From Shewanella denitrificans OS217 (lineage in GTDB: Bacteria; Pseudomonadota; Gammaproteobacteria; Enterobacterales; Shewanellaceae): a stretch of DNA of 64,000 nucleotides. Of this stretch, positions 17,898 to 26,269 are shown piece by piece (the first letter of the stretch is position 1; the number at the start of each line of letters is the position of its first letter). The DNA lies in assembly GCF_000013765.1 (NCBI RefSeq), contig NC_007954.1:2294001-2358000 (forward strand), given 5' to 3'. Under the pieces are notes generated by a model. The model did not search any database. It was given only the letters and a program-made list of their open reading frames with translations, and was not told the DNA's origin. The position numbers and the translations under genes are program-made.

Positions 17898-18992
17898 TTA
17901 AAGCTCTTGAGCTAACATCAACTTTGCTTTGAGAAAGATGAGGTTGATCTCATCACTCTTATTGAAGTTAAACTTGCCATTCGTAACAGTGTTGAACCGT
18001 TCTAAGTAGTAATCGAGTAAGTGATCGTATCTATCACCGTGAACCCAAGTGAAGAACTTTTGCAGTTCATAGCTTAATTCTCTGCTAAGGTCTGATCTTA
18101 CTCTCAGGTTAGAATCATTATCTAAATCAACGATGTTCATTTCTTGAAGATTCGTCTTAATCTCTTCAATTAGAGGTAAGAGAGAATCTTTATAATTCTC
18201 AGCCATTGGCACAAGAGTAGGCTCGGTTACTTCTGCTTCGAAAATCATAATCAAATCGTCAATCTCACCGTTATAATAATCGTTGTCTAATCTTTTCTCT
18301 GACTCAGTTTTAAGCACGTAGAGTTGTTGAAGAGGATCGGCTTTAGTTTCAATCAACTGTTTTGAAAGGTTTTGTTGATGCTCGAAAAAGAGAGTTTCTA
18401 TTTTGTCTGCAATAACATCAAGGTAGTCATATCGAGTTGTGAGAAATTCCAGTAACTCATCTATGTTGAGGTGCAATGCTAAATCCTCTTCATTTACATC
18501 TCTGCTATATAAATGAACTGTTAAATCGCCGGCATTGAAATGACTATCGAACGGCCAACTTGCAAAACGCTTAGTGTTTTCTTGATTCAACGCTACAGGG
18601 TGAGCACCAAAGCAAGCTCTAATCGTTTTAAAATAGGTATTATCATCTTCATTCGAGAAAAGGCGCTTCTCGAAGCAGTTTTTCTCACCCGAAAACGGAA
18701 GCGTTTTTTCGTTTATAAAAACTCTGTGAAGTTGTTTGATTGACTCGAAAATGAGATCAATGGAAGAGATGAGAGAGTAGATCTGCATGCACTTTGTATC
18801 AATGTTTTTGTCAAACTCAGACGCATTCTCTAAGTGACGAACGGACACTGTGATCCAATCCATATATGAACAAACTAGGTTGAAAAGATTCTTACCACCT
18901 TTATCTTTGTAGATTTGATATACAAAACTTGAGTTTGAATTTACTAAATCTCGAAAGTTGCGAATTTTGTCGTCACTGACCACGTTTTTCAT
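17898..18992 (-). CDS. Hypothetical protein of the accessory insertion, possible HEPN-like
   Basis: 364 aa, no family recognised. Mostly helical and acidic/polar, no membrane segment or signal peptide, so probably cytosolic. R125-x5-H131 (RACFGAH) fits the Rx4-6H pattern of HEPN ribonucleases, but one short motif is weak proof. Its codons are much more AT-rich than in neighbouring gph or nrdA, and it sits between dispersed repeats in a spot where gph and nrdA are normally adjacent in Shewanella. Likely horizontally acquired; a lone defence or toxin gene is one possibility. It overlaps the tail of the X copy-1 mini-ORF. Confidence 0.7.
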   Translation of the reverse strand: MKNVVSDDKIRNFRDLVNSNSSFVYQIYKDKGGKNLFNLVCSYMDWITVSVRHLENASEFDKNIDTKCMQIYSLISSIDLIFESIKQLHRVFINEKTLPFSGEKNCFEKRLFSNEDDNTYFKTIRACFGAHPVALNQENTKRFASWPFDSHFNAGDLTVHLYSRDVNEEDLALHLNIDELLEFLTTRYDYLDVIADKIETLFFEHQQNLSKQLIETKADPLQQLYVLKTESEKRLDNDYYNGEIDDLIMIFEAEVTEPTLVPMAENYKDSLLPLIEEIKTNLQEMNIVDLDNDSNLRVRSDLSRELSYELQKFFTWVHGDRYDHLLDYYLERFNTVTNGKFNFNKSDEINLIFLKAKLMLAQEL

Positions 18993-19359
18993 TCGTAAAT
19001 TAACCTTATAAATGACTGAAATTTTTTCAAACAGAGAGCTGATATTTTTTCAATTTTTCATTCAGATGAAACGCTTCAAACTTGAAGTAGAAGGGTTCGT
19101 TCAGACACTCAATAAACCTGTGAAATTCTGCTGGATTAATAAGCAGTGATGTAGGTACAGTTTGCCGCTTAAATCTATTAAAAAAACAGTAGTTTTTCAT
19201 AAATCAGGCAGTTTTGTTTTTCTTCTTAATCAAGACCATTATTCCCCCCTATCGGACATGTTTCCCTATATTAAAACTAATCCGTATCTGACTAATTTAG
19301 CAAAATGGCTGACTCATTTCTGTCCAAAAACGTGTTAAATCTGATAGCGGTCGATGCTT
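18993..19359. other. AT-rich non-coding stretch upstream of the orphan gene
   Basis: Promoter side of the orphan gene. A short ORF beginning MKRFKLEVEGF (27 codons, near 19065) has no ribosome site and may be debris. No RNA gene was seen. Confidence 0.4.
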
Positions 19360-19590
19360 ATCGATCGCTAAAGTCAGGTTGGTAATCTTTTAAGGGCTAA
19401 CAGATACACAACTGCTAAGAAGGTGAACCATGACGCTTCACTACAAGAAAGGCGAGACGACCGTCTACTCTTTGTTTAGGAGAAGGGACGTCGAAGCAAG
19501 CTACAGGGACGCTTTGGATTTAAATCAAGAGCACGCGTGTCGGTGAGACTTTCTAAGAAAGAAATGGGCCATGGCAAGCCTTAATGCTGG
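19360..19590 (+). repeat. Dispersed repeat family X, copy 2 (with mini-ORF)
   Basis: Longest X copy: GCTAACAGATACACA, AAGGTGAACCATGACGCTTC, GGCGAGACGACCGTC (19451-19465), GGACGTCGAAGCAAGCTACA, GATTTAAATCAAGAGCACGC and GAAAGAAATGGGCCATGGC. The mini-ORF 19430-19546 encodes 38 aa beginning MTLHYKKGETTV. Confidence 0.8.
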
Positions 19591-19675
19591 AGTTTCAGTG
19601 ACCAGCTTTTCTAAGTTTCACCATTTTGCACAAACTCTATATCGAATAGCAGTTTAAAGGTGTTTTGATTATGCT

Positions 19676-19900
19676 CGATAGGTGAACTCGGCCATTGGAC
19701 TAACGTCCCGAGTGACGCCGTCAACACGTCCCTGTGGGCTCGGGCGCAGCATCCCTGCTGCTCACGCACTCGAGCCATTTAGTCCAACACCCTCTCATTA
19801 GCATCAGAGTTACCGTTTAGATAAAAATCCAGCATGTTTCTGTATGTACTTCATGATTAAATTATGAAGCGCTTTTGTCCAAAACCAGTTTGGTTAATGG
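19676..19900. repeat. Dispersed repeat family Y, copy B
   Basis: CTCGGCCATTGGACTAACG at 19687, hairpin GCAGCATCCCTGCTGC at 19746-19761, CGAGTG/CACTCG secondary arms, CATTTAGTCCAACACCC and TCCAAAACCAGTTTGG. It is shorter than copy A between head and tail. An X copy follows about 15 bases later. Confidence 0.8.
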
Positions 19901-19909
19901 CTGGAGATG

Positions 19910-20125
19910 CTGCCTGATTGCAAAGTCAGATTGATAATCTTTTAACGCTAACAGACACACCAAAACTGAAAAGGTGGACCATGACGCTCCACCACGGGAA
20001 AGCCGAGGCGACCACCTACTTCTTGCCGACGTCATGGCGTGTTTTGATGCTTAACATAACCCTTGTGAGCGCCGATCTTAATTCCCAGGAAAGATCAATC
20101 ACAAAGATGTCTGCATAAATCGATC
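19910..20125 (+). repeat. Dispersed repeat family X, copy 3 (with mini-ORF)
   Basis: AAAGTCAGATTGATAATC, GCTAACAGACACACC, AAGGTGGACCATGACGCTCC and the diverged core GCCGAGGCGACCACC. The mini-ORF 19981-20118 encodes 45 aa starting MTLHHGKAEATTYF. The 3' half differs from copy 2. Confidence 0.7.
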
Positions 20126-20295
20126 GCTGCTTATTTTAGCGATCAAAACAAGCCGAAAAAAATGATTGAAATTTGTTCTTCGCTTTGAAAACCTAGCTCA
20201 ATTTGACCTCTAGGGTTAGTCTCTACTAACGCTTCTCGTTATCCTCAAGATATCCACAAGTTATTCAAAAAAACATGCTTGCAAATGTGTCCTGA

Positions 20296-20343
20296 ACTCA
20301 CTATCTTGTAGGTACAAAATTTATTTAACACTATATCTTGTGT
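20296..20343 (+). promoter_or_regulatory. NrdR box pair upstream of nrdA
   Basis: Box 2, ACACTATATCTTGTGT (20328-20343), closely matches the NrdR consensus. Box 1, ACTCACTATCTTGTAG (20296-20311), is weaker but shares the CTTGT core. The offset is 32 bases, about three helical turns, as NrdR requires for repression of ribonucleotide reductase genes. TATCCACAAG at 20251 resembles a DnaA box with one mismatch. Confidence 0.85.
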
Positions 20344-20631
20344 GTCACTCACAATCTGAGACACTATTCAAGACAAAGTAATGCTGACATGGCATGTCGT
20401 TTTACTTTACATTTGCTTGGTTAGTTTAACCACCAAAGGATCCACAGGCTGTGCGCTGTAGTTTTTGGCGGTTTTTCATCATTGGCATCGCAGATTTTGC
20501 GATCGGATCCTCTGAATGAACAGATGATTTACATAGAAACCTTAAGTAACGAGTTTGAGTGTCAAGCGATTACCTCAAGGGATCTGCGCAAACGCTTTAG
20601 TGATCTAAGATAGCAACAGGGCCTCTCTTTA

Positions 20632-22920
20632 ATGAATACCAATATGACAGTCACCAAGCGAAGTGGCGAACGTGAATCCATCGATTTGGATAAAATCCAC
20701 CGCGTAATTACTTGGTCAACCAAGGGTTTAAAAAACGTCTCGGTTTCAGAAGTCGAACTGAGATCCCACTTGCAGTTTTTTGACGGCATTCCAACAGAAG
20801 CCATTCATGAAACTATCATTAAAGCTGCGGCCGATCTTATCTCTCCAGATTCGCCTGATTACCAGTTTGTAGCGGCCCGTTTAGCCGTGTTCCATTTGCG
20901 TAAAAAAGCCTATGGCCAATTTGAGCCACCAAGCCTGGTTGATCACGTTACCCGCTTGGTTGAGCTTGGCAAATACGACAAGAATATCCTCACCGACTAC
21001 ACCCGTGAAGAACTTGAAGTGATGGATACTTATATCGATCACTGGCGCGACATGAACTTCTCCTATGCTGCGGTTAAGCAGTTAGAAGGCAAGTATCTAG
21101 TGCAAAATCGTGTCACCCATGAAGTGTATGAGAGCGCTCAGTTCCTCTACATCTTAGTGGCGGCCTGTTTGTTTGCTCGCTATCCGGCTGAAACACGCCT
21201 TAAGTACATCAAAGACTTCTATGATGCGACCTCAAACTTTAAGATCTCCTTGCCGACACCTATCATGGCAGGCGTGCGCACCCCGACACGTCAATTTAGC
21301 TCATGTGTGTTAATCGAGTGTGATGACAGCCTAGATTCAATCAATGCCACGGCTTCTTCTATTGTAAAATACGTTAGCCAGCGCGCTGGCATTGGCATTA
21401 ACGCCGGCCGTATTCGCGCCCTAGGCAGCCCAATTCGCGGTGGTGAAGCTTTCCACACAGGTTGCTTACCCTTCTATAAGTATTTTCAAACTGCGGTTAA
21501 GTCGTGCTCTCAAGGCGGCGTACGTGGCGGTGCTGCCACCCTCTTCTACCCAATATGGCATTTAGAAGTTGAATCTCTGCTGGTACTTAAGAATAACCGC
21601 GGCGTCGATGATAACCGTGTGCGTCACTTAGATTATGGCGTGCAGTTAAACAAGTTGATGTATCAGCGTTTGATTAAAGGTCAAGACATCAGCCTATTTA
21701 GCCCATCTGATGTACCAGGCATGTATGATGCATTCTTCGCCGACCAAGTGGAATTTGAGCGCCTGTATTTACAGTATGAACAAGACACTCGTATTCGCCG
21801 CAAGACCTTAAAGGCTGTTGAATTATTTTCACTCATGATGCAAGAACGTGCTTCAACGGGCCGTATTTACATTCAGAACGTGGATCACTGCAACACTCAC
21901 AGCCCGTTTGACCCAAGCGTAGCGCCGATTAAACAATCTAACCTTTGTTTAGAAATCGCCTTGCCGACCAAACCGCTTAAAAATATTGACGACCCTGAAG
22001 GTGAAATCGCACTCTGTACGCTTTCAGCTCTAAACTTAGGTGCAATCAAAGACTTAAGTGAGCTAGAACCCTTAGCGGATTTAGCGGTTCGCGCCCTTGA
22101 TAACCTGTTAGATTATCAAGATTACCCGATTATTTCGGCTCAGCTGGGTTCGATGAATCGCCGTACTTTAGGCATAGGCGTGATTAACTTCGCCAACTAC
22201 TTGGCCAAAAATGGCAAAAAGTACTCGGATGGTTCAGCTAACAATTTAACTCACAGGACATTCGAAGCCATACAGTTCTATCTGTTAAAAGCCTCGATGA
22301 ACTTGGCTAAAGAGCAAGGGGCCTGTCCGTTATTTAACGAGACCACTTATTCAAAAGGCATCTTGCCCATTGACACTTATAAGCGGGATTTAGACGCCAT
22401 ATGCAGTGAGCCTTTGCACATGGATTGGGAAGCGCTGCGTAAAGACATACTAGAACACGGCTTACGTAACTCGACCTTGTCTGCACTCATGCCGTCTGAG
22501 ACATCATCGCAAATCTCTAACGCCACTAACGGTATCGAGCCACCTCGTGGACTCATCAGCGTTAAGGCCAGTAAAGATGGTCAGTTGAAGCAAGTGGTAC
22601 CGGATTTTGATGAACTGCGTGACAGCTATGAATTGTTATGGAACATGCCAAACAATGATGGTTACTTGCAGCTGGTGGGTATCATGCAAAAGTTTGTCGA
22701 CCAAGCCATTTCGGCCAACACTAACTATGACCCAAGCCGATTTGAAGGCCGTAAAGTGCCGATGCAGACCTTGCTTAAAGACTTGCTCGGCGCCTACAAA
22801 CTTGGGGTGAAGACACTGTATTACCATAACACTCGCGATGGCGCGTCCGATCAGTTTGATGAGATCACCGCTGTGATTGAAGAAGATGATGATTGTGCCG
22901 GCGGTGCATGTAAGATTTAA
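20632..22920 (+). CDS. nrdA: Class Ia ribonucleotide reductase, alpha subunit
   Basis: Catalytic subunit reducing ribonucleoside diphosphates. 762 aa: ATP-cone at about 1-95 (MTVTKRSGERESIDLDKIHR), catalytic barrel with SSCVLIECDDSLDSI and the radical-loop region LCTLSALNLGAI, MPSETSSQISNATNGIEP in the C-terminal half, and a flexible tail with the redox Cys pair in CAGGACKI. The start at 20632 lacks a clear ribosome site; ATG 20644 (MTVTKRSG) is the alternative. Operon with nrdB and a ferredoxin, behind NrdR boxes. Confidence 0.97.
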   Translation: MNTNMTVTKRSGERESIDLDKIHRVITWSTKGLKNVSVSEVELRSHLQFFDGIPTEAIHETIIKAAADLISPDSPDYQFVAARLAVFHLRKKAYGQFEPPSLVDHVTRLVELGKYDKNILTDYTREELEVMDTYIDHWRDMNFSYAAVKQLEGKYLVQNRVTHEVYESAQFLYILVAACLFARYPAETRLKYIKDFYDATSNFKISLPTPIMAGVRTPTRQFSSCVLIECDDSLDSINATASSIVKYVSQRAGIGINAGRIRALGSPIRGGEAFHTGCLPFYKYFQTAVKSCSQGGVRGGAATLFYPIWHLEVESLLVLKNNRGVDDNRVRHLDYGVQLNKLMYQRLIKGQDISLFSPSDVPGMYDAFFADQVEFERLYLQYEQDTRIRRKTLKAVELFSLMMQERASTGRIYIQNVDHCNTHSPFDPSVAPIKQSNLCLEIALPTKPLKNIDDPEGEIALCTLSALNLGAIKDLSELEPLADLAVRALDNLLDYQDYPIISAQLGSMNRRTLGIGVINFANYLAKNGKKYSDGSANNLTHRTFEAIQFYLLKASMNLAKEQGACPLFNETTYSKGILPIDTYKRDLDAICSEPLHMDWEALRKDILEHGLRNSTLSALMPSETSSQISNATNGIEPPRGLISVKASKDGQLKQVVPDFDELRDSYELLWNMPNNDGYLQLVGIMQKFVDQAISANTNYDPSRFEGRKVPMQTLLKDLLGAYKLGVKTLYYHNTRDGASDQFDEITAVIEEDDDCAGGACKI

Positions 22921-22947
22921 TCTTACTGTCAATATTTTAACTTGTAT

Positions 22948-22964
22948 GGGGACCTAAGGTCCCC
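22948..22964 (+). promoter_or_regulatory. Intercistronic hairpin nrdA-nrdB
   Basis: GGGGACC-TAA-GGTCCCC, a perfect seven-base GC-rich stem without a following T-run. It is more likely an mRNA-stability or processing element than a terminator. Confidence 0.6.
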
Positions 22965-22984
22965 CTTCTCATGGAAGCGTAAAC

Positions 22985-24115
22985 ATGGCTTATTCTACAT
23001 TTTGTCAAACTCCGAACGATGCCACCAAAGAACCCATGTTCTTTGGGCAATCGGTCAACGTGGCTCGCTACGATCAGCAAAAATACGACATATTTGAAAA
23101 GCTCATCGAAAAACAATTGTCTTTCTTTTGGCGCCCAGAAGAAGTTGATGTCAGCCGCGACAAGATTGACTTTACCGCCTTACCTGAGCATGAGAAGCAT
23201 ATTTTTATCTCTAATCTTAAGTACCAAACCTTGCTGGACTCTATCCAGGGCCGTTCGCCCAACGTGGCTTTCTTGCCGTTAGTGTCACTGCCTGAGCTTG
23301 AGACGTGGATTGAGACTTGGTCCTTTTCAGAAACCATTCACTCACGTTCTTACACCCATATCATACGTAATATTGTTAACGACCCTTCGGTTATCTTCGA
23401 TGATATCGTCGTGAATGATGAAATTTTAAAACGTGCCGGTGACATTGCAAAGTACTACGATGACTTAATCCATTTAACCCAGATTTTTAATCTTCACGGT
23501 GCGGGTACTCACCTTATCGAAGGCAAGCAAGTCACAGTGAACTTAAGGGTGTTAAAGAAATCCCTTTACCTGTGCATGATGTCAGTCAATGCTCTAGAAG
23601 CCATTCGCTTCTACGTCAGTTTTGCCTGTTCATTCGCTTTCGCTGAGCGCAAACTCATGGAAGGCAATGCCAAGATCATCCGCTTAATTGCCCGCGATGA
23701 AGCCTTGCACCTTAACAGCACTCAACACATTTTAGCCTTGATGCAAGGTGGCAAAGACGATCCAGAAATGGCAGAAATTGCCATAGAATGCCAGCAGCAA
23801 GCCTATGATTTATTCTATAAAGCCGCCGAGCAAGAAAAAGAATGGGCTAAATACCTGTTCAAAGATGGCTCAATGATAGGCCTTAATGAGCAGATCTTGT
23901 GCCAATATGTGGAATACATCACCAACCAAAGAATGAAATCGGTTCATTTGCCCCAGCCTTATGCTGAAATTTCTAATCCTTTACCTTGGATGAAAAATTG
24001 GCTAGAAAGTGATGCTGTGCAAGTAGCCCCTCAAGAAGTGGAAGTGTCCTCCTACCTAGTAGGCCAGATTGACTCTTCCGTTAACAGCGACGAGTTCTTA
24101 GATTTTGACTTATAA
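22985..24115 (+). CDS. nrdB: Class Ia ribonucleotide reductase, beta subunit
   Basis: Carries the diferric-tyrosyl radical used by NrdA. 376 aa, as in E. coli. FFWRPEEVDVSRDKIDF begins the conserved ferritin-like domain; ETIHSRSYTHI and ARDEALHLNSTQHIL carry the iron ligands; NPLPWMKNWL and the C-terminal SDEFLDFDL tail bind NrdA. Its last 11 bases overlap the TTG-initiated ferredoxin gene. Confidence 0.97.
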   Translation: MAYSTFCQTPNDATKEPMFFGQSVNVARYDQQKYDIFEKLIEKQLSFFWRPEEVDVSRDKIDFTALPEHEKHIFISNLKYQTLLDSIQGRSPNVAFLPLVSLPELETWIETWSFSETIHSRSYTHIIRNIVNDPSVIFDDIVVNDEILKRAGDIAKYYDDLIHLTQIFNLHGAGTHLIEGKQVTVNLRVLKKSLYLCMMSVNALEAIRFYVSFACSFAFAERKLMEGNAKIIRLIARDEALHLNSTQHILALMQGGKDDPEMAEIAIECQQQAYDLFYKAAEQEKEWAKYLFKDGSMIGLNEQILCQYVEYITNQRMKSVHLPQPYAEISNPLPWMKNWLESDAVQVAPQEVEVSSYLVGQIDSSVNSDEFLDFDL

Positions 24116-24518
24116 AACCTTCACAAAAGCGCCCATAATCAGCTTGAAATTGCAGCCCGTCATCTTGTTTGATGGGCAGCAAGCCACCCTGCTTGAAGCC
24201 TTAGAAGATAAAAAGGTGAAGATATTTTCAGAGTGTCGCAATGGATTTTGCGGCGCCTGTAAGACCCAAGTGCTGGCGGGTGAAGTGACTTACATTAAGG
24301 AACCTATTGCCAGCCTTAAACAGGACGAATGCCTGCCCTGTTGCTGTATTCCCAAAACTGATCTCAGTCTGAACCTTTCCACCGAGGGGGTTGAGCTTAT
24401 CGCAAGGCCGCTTTGTGCGACTGCGGTTAAGAAAAAAGTACTGCAGAGCCGCACTAACCAAGAAGCCATTCAAACCAACAAATCAAACTTATCGATTTCA
24501 CAGCGCGATACCGCCTAA
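24105..24518 (+). CDS. [2Fe-2S] ferredoxin maintaining NrdB (YfaE-like)
   Basis: Plant-type ferredoxin that supplies electrons for diferric cofactor assembly in NrdB, as E. coli YfaE does. 137 aa with the pattern C-x4-C-x2-C in SECRNGFCGACKTQ and a later Cys in DECLPCCC. It is longer than the 84-aa E. coli protein, with a C-terminal extension of about 35 residues. The start is TTG inside the nrdB end (11-base overlap); the ribosome site is weak, so coupling to nrdB translation is likely. Confidence 0.85.
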   Translation: MTYKTFTKAPIISLKLQPVILFDGQQATLLEALEDKKVKIFSECRNGFCGACKTQVLAGEVTYIKEPIASLKQDECLPCCCIPKTDLSLNLSTEGVELIARPLCATAVKKKVLQSRTNQEAIQTNKSNLSISQRDTA

Positions 24519-24551
24519 CAAAAGCACTTTTTGAACAGTACAAGGTCCCAA

Positions 24552-24926
24552 CTAAAGTACTAAGCTGCTGTGCGTCTTGGCGATAATGACCATCAGCACA
24601 AGGCTCACGCACGCTGTCATGATAACAAGGCCACGTACCTTAGGCGCAAGTCTTGAATTAAAGGCCATAAGCGCTGCTGCAACATACAAGACTAATAACA
24701 CGAGTTTTTCCGTTAACCAGGCATCCACAAAAGGATATTGCCCAAGGGAGATGCACAAGAGCAGCGCCGATAATAATAACAATAATGTCACTATCTTGTG
24801 GCTTTTAAGGGCGATTTCATTAGCCAATAAATGTGGATAGTAATAGGCCCAACTAGATCGTAGGATGAAACTGAACATGCTCAAACCCACTAAGATTAAA
24901 TGGGTTTTTAACAACATAGCGTACAT
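24552..24926 (-). CDS. SirB2-family membrane protein
   Basis: 124 aa with about four transmembrane helices (residues ~5-25, 43-62, 70-88, 99-119). LLKTHLILVGLSMFSFILRS followed by a central HKIVTLLLLLSALLL and WLTEKLVLLVLYV matches the SirB family layout. Function is unclear; inner membrane. Single gene, convergent with the nrd operon. Confidence 0.8.
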   Translation of the reverse strand: MYAMLLKTHLILVGLSMFSFILRSSWAYYYPHLLANEIALKSHKIVTLLLLLSALLLCISLGQYPFVDAWLTEKLVLLVLYVAAALMAFNSRLAPKVRGLVIMTACVSLVLMVIIAKTHSSLVL

Positions 24927-25123
24927 ATGATGACCTTGGTTATCCTGTTGATCGGATGCGCTGTATTCAAACGCACGTTTAAAGGTAACCGGAATTGCAC
25001 CAACAATCCTTGATCTATATCAAAGCTTAGTTTCAAGAGAATATGGGTAGGAAGATGACCCTAGGGTCAGTACGGCAGTGGTGGTAATATGGTGTAGTGA
25101 GAAAATGATATAAGGTCATCAGT

Positions 25124-25726
25124 ATGGATAAAAACGAATTTAGAACCCGTTATAGTTTACACAGGCTTAGCGATGTCATCCCCTCGGCGCCGGTAAAAAT
25201 GCCCAGTCGTAAGGCCGCTGTTCTTATCCCATTAATTGAAAAAAATCAGCAACTGCATATACTGCTCACTCAAAGACCGATGCACCTACGCTCCCATCCT
25301 GGGCAAATCAGTTTTCCCGGAGGTAAGACAGAGCAAGGCGATAAAGACGATATTGCCACAGCGTTAAGGGAAGCCCATGAAGAAATAGGGTTAGCCAGTA
25401 GCAATGTTGAAGTGCTGGGGCAGTTTCCAACCCATAAAACCTTCACCGGCTTTGATGTCACTCCCGTGGTTGGAATTATCGAACGGCCATTTAAGCTAGT
25501 GATTGACCCAGGTGAAGTACAAGACTGTTTCACTGTGCCATTGCAATACTTTATTCAGCAGGAAAACCGTCATCAGAAACGCTTTATGCGCAATGGCAAG
25601 GAATACACTGTGTATCTTATGCCGTTCGAAGACCGCTTTATTTGGGGGGTAACGGCAGCCATCATAGATTTGCTCTGCCGCCATATCAGTCTAGATAACG
25701 TAGCGAATATACAAACCAGCCGCTAA
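25124..25726 (+). CDS. nudL: Nudix hydrolase, probable coenzyme A pyrophosphatase
   Basis: Predicted to cleave CoA to 3',5'-ADP and 4'-phosphopantetheine. 200 aa. LLTQRPMHLRSHPGQISFPG is the CoA-specific (UPF0035) signature just before the Nudix box, which reads GGKTEQGDKDD then REAHEEIGL. Its 3' end overlaps the end of the convergent membrane protein gene by 36 bases. Confidence 0.88.
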   Translation: MDKNEFRTRYSLHRLSDVIPSAPVKMPSRKAAVLIPLIEKNQQLHILLTQRPMHLRSHPGQISFPGGKTEQGDKDDIATALREAHEEIGLASSNVEVLGQFPTHKTFTGFDVTPVVGIIERPFKLVIDPGEVQDCFTVPLQYFIQQENRHQKRFMRNGKEYTVYLMPFEDRFIWGVTAAIIDLLCRHISLDNVANIQTSR

Positions 25727-26026
25727 TGAAACCAAAAACAGCAAGGGGATATTGACCCAGTAACCCACTTTGCTATGACTCGATACATAAAAATTAAACG
25801 CCAAATTCACAAAGCTAATGCCAGCACAGGCCCAAATGATGTATTCAAGTTGCACAGTCAACTCAGGATCCCAATGCAACCTGACCGCCACGCCTTTACT
25901 GAGAAAGTAGCCCACCGCCCTGTCCGGCCTTGCCTCACCAAATACCAACAAGGCATACACGGCCAATGCCCAACCCGCTATTGAGAGCAAAGTTAGTATT
26001 GTTTGAAACACTCGCACCTTAGTCAT
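25691..26026 (-). CDS. Small membrane protein of unknown function
   Basis: 111 aa with probable transmembrane segments at about 8-28, 58-78 and 90-109. It begins MTKVRVFQTILTLLSIAGWA. No family recognised. It converges on nudL with a 36-base overlap of coding ends. Confidence 0.65.
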   Translation of the reverse strand: MTKVRVFQTILTLLSIAGWALAVYALLVFGEARPDRAVGYFLSKGVAVRLHWDPELTVQLEYIIWACAGISFVNLAFNFYVSSHSKVGYWVNIPLLFLVSLAAGLYIRYVI

Positions 26027-26269
26027 GCCATAAATCCTTATTTGCCCCTGAGTATCACCTTGGGCTGACGATGTTTATTATTCTTATAGGCAGATACTGC
26101 ACTATTTTTAATCAGTTTTCGCCTTTTTCAGGCCGATTTCAATACGATAACAAAAACTTGACTGATAATCTCTATAGATCAGCGTTTACAGCTTGTTAAA
26201 TGTCTCCAGCAAGGTAAGATAAATGCACTTTTTTCTATTATTATCGATCCATTGGAGAGTTAAGCAACA

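Noticed and set aside
20251..20260. DnaA box / replication-origin element upstream of nrdA
   Set aside because: Only single one- or two-mismatch matches, with no cluster or AT-rich unwinding region. Kept only as a remark.
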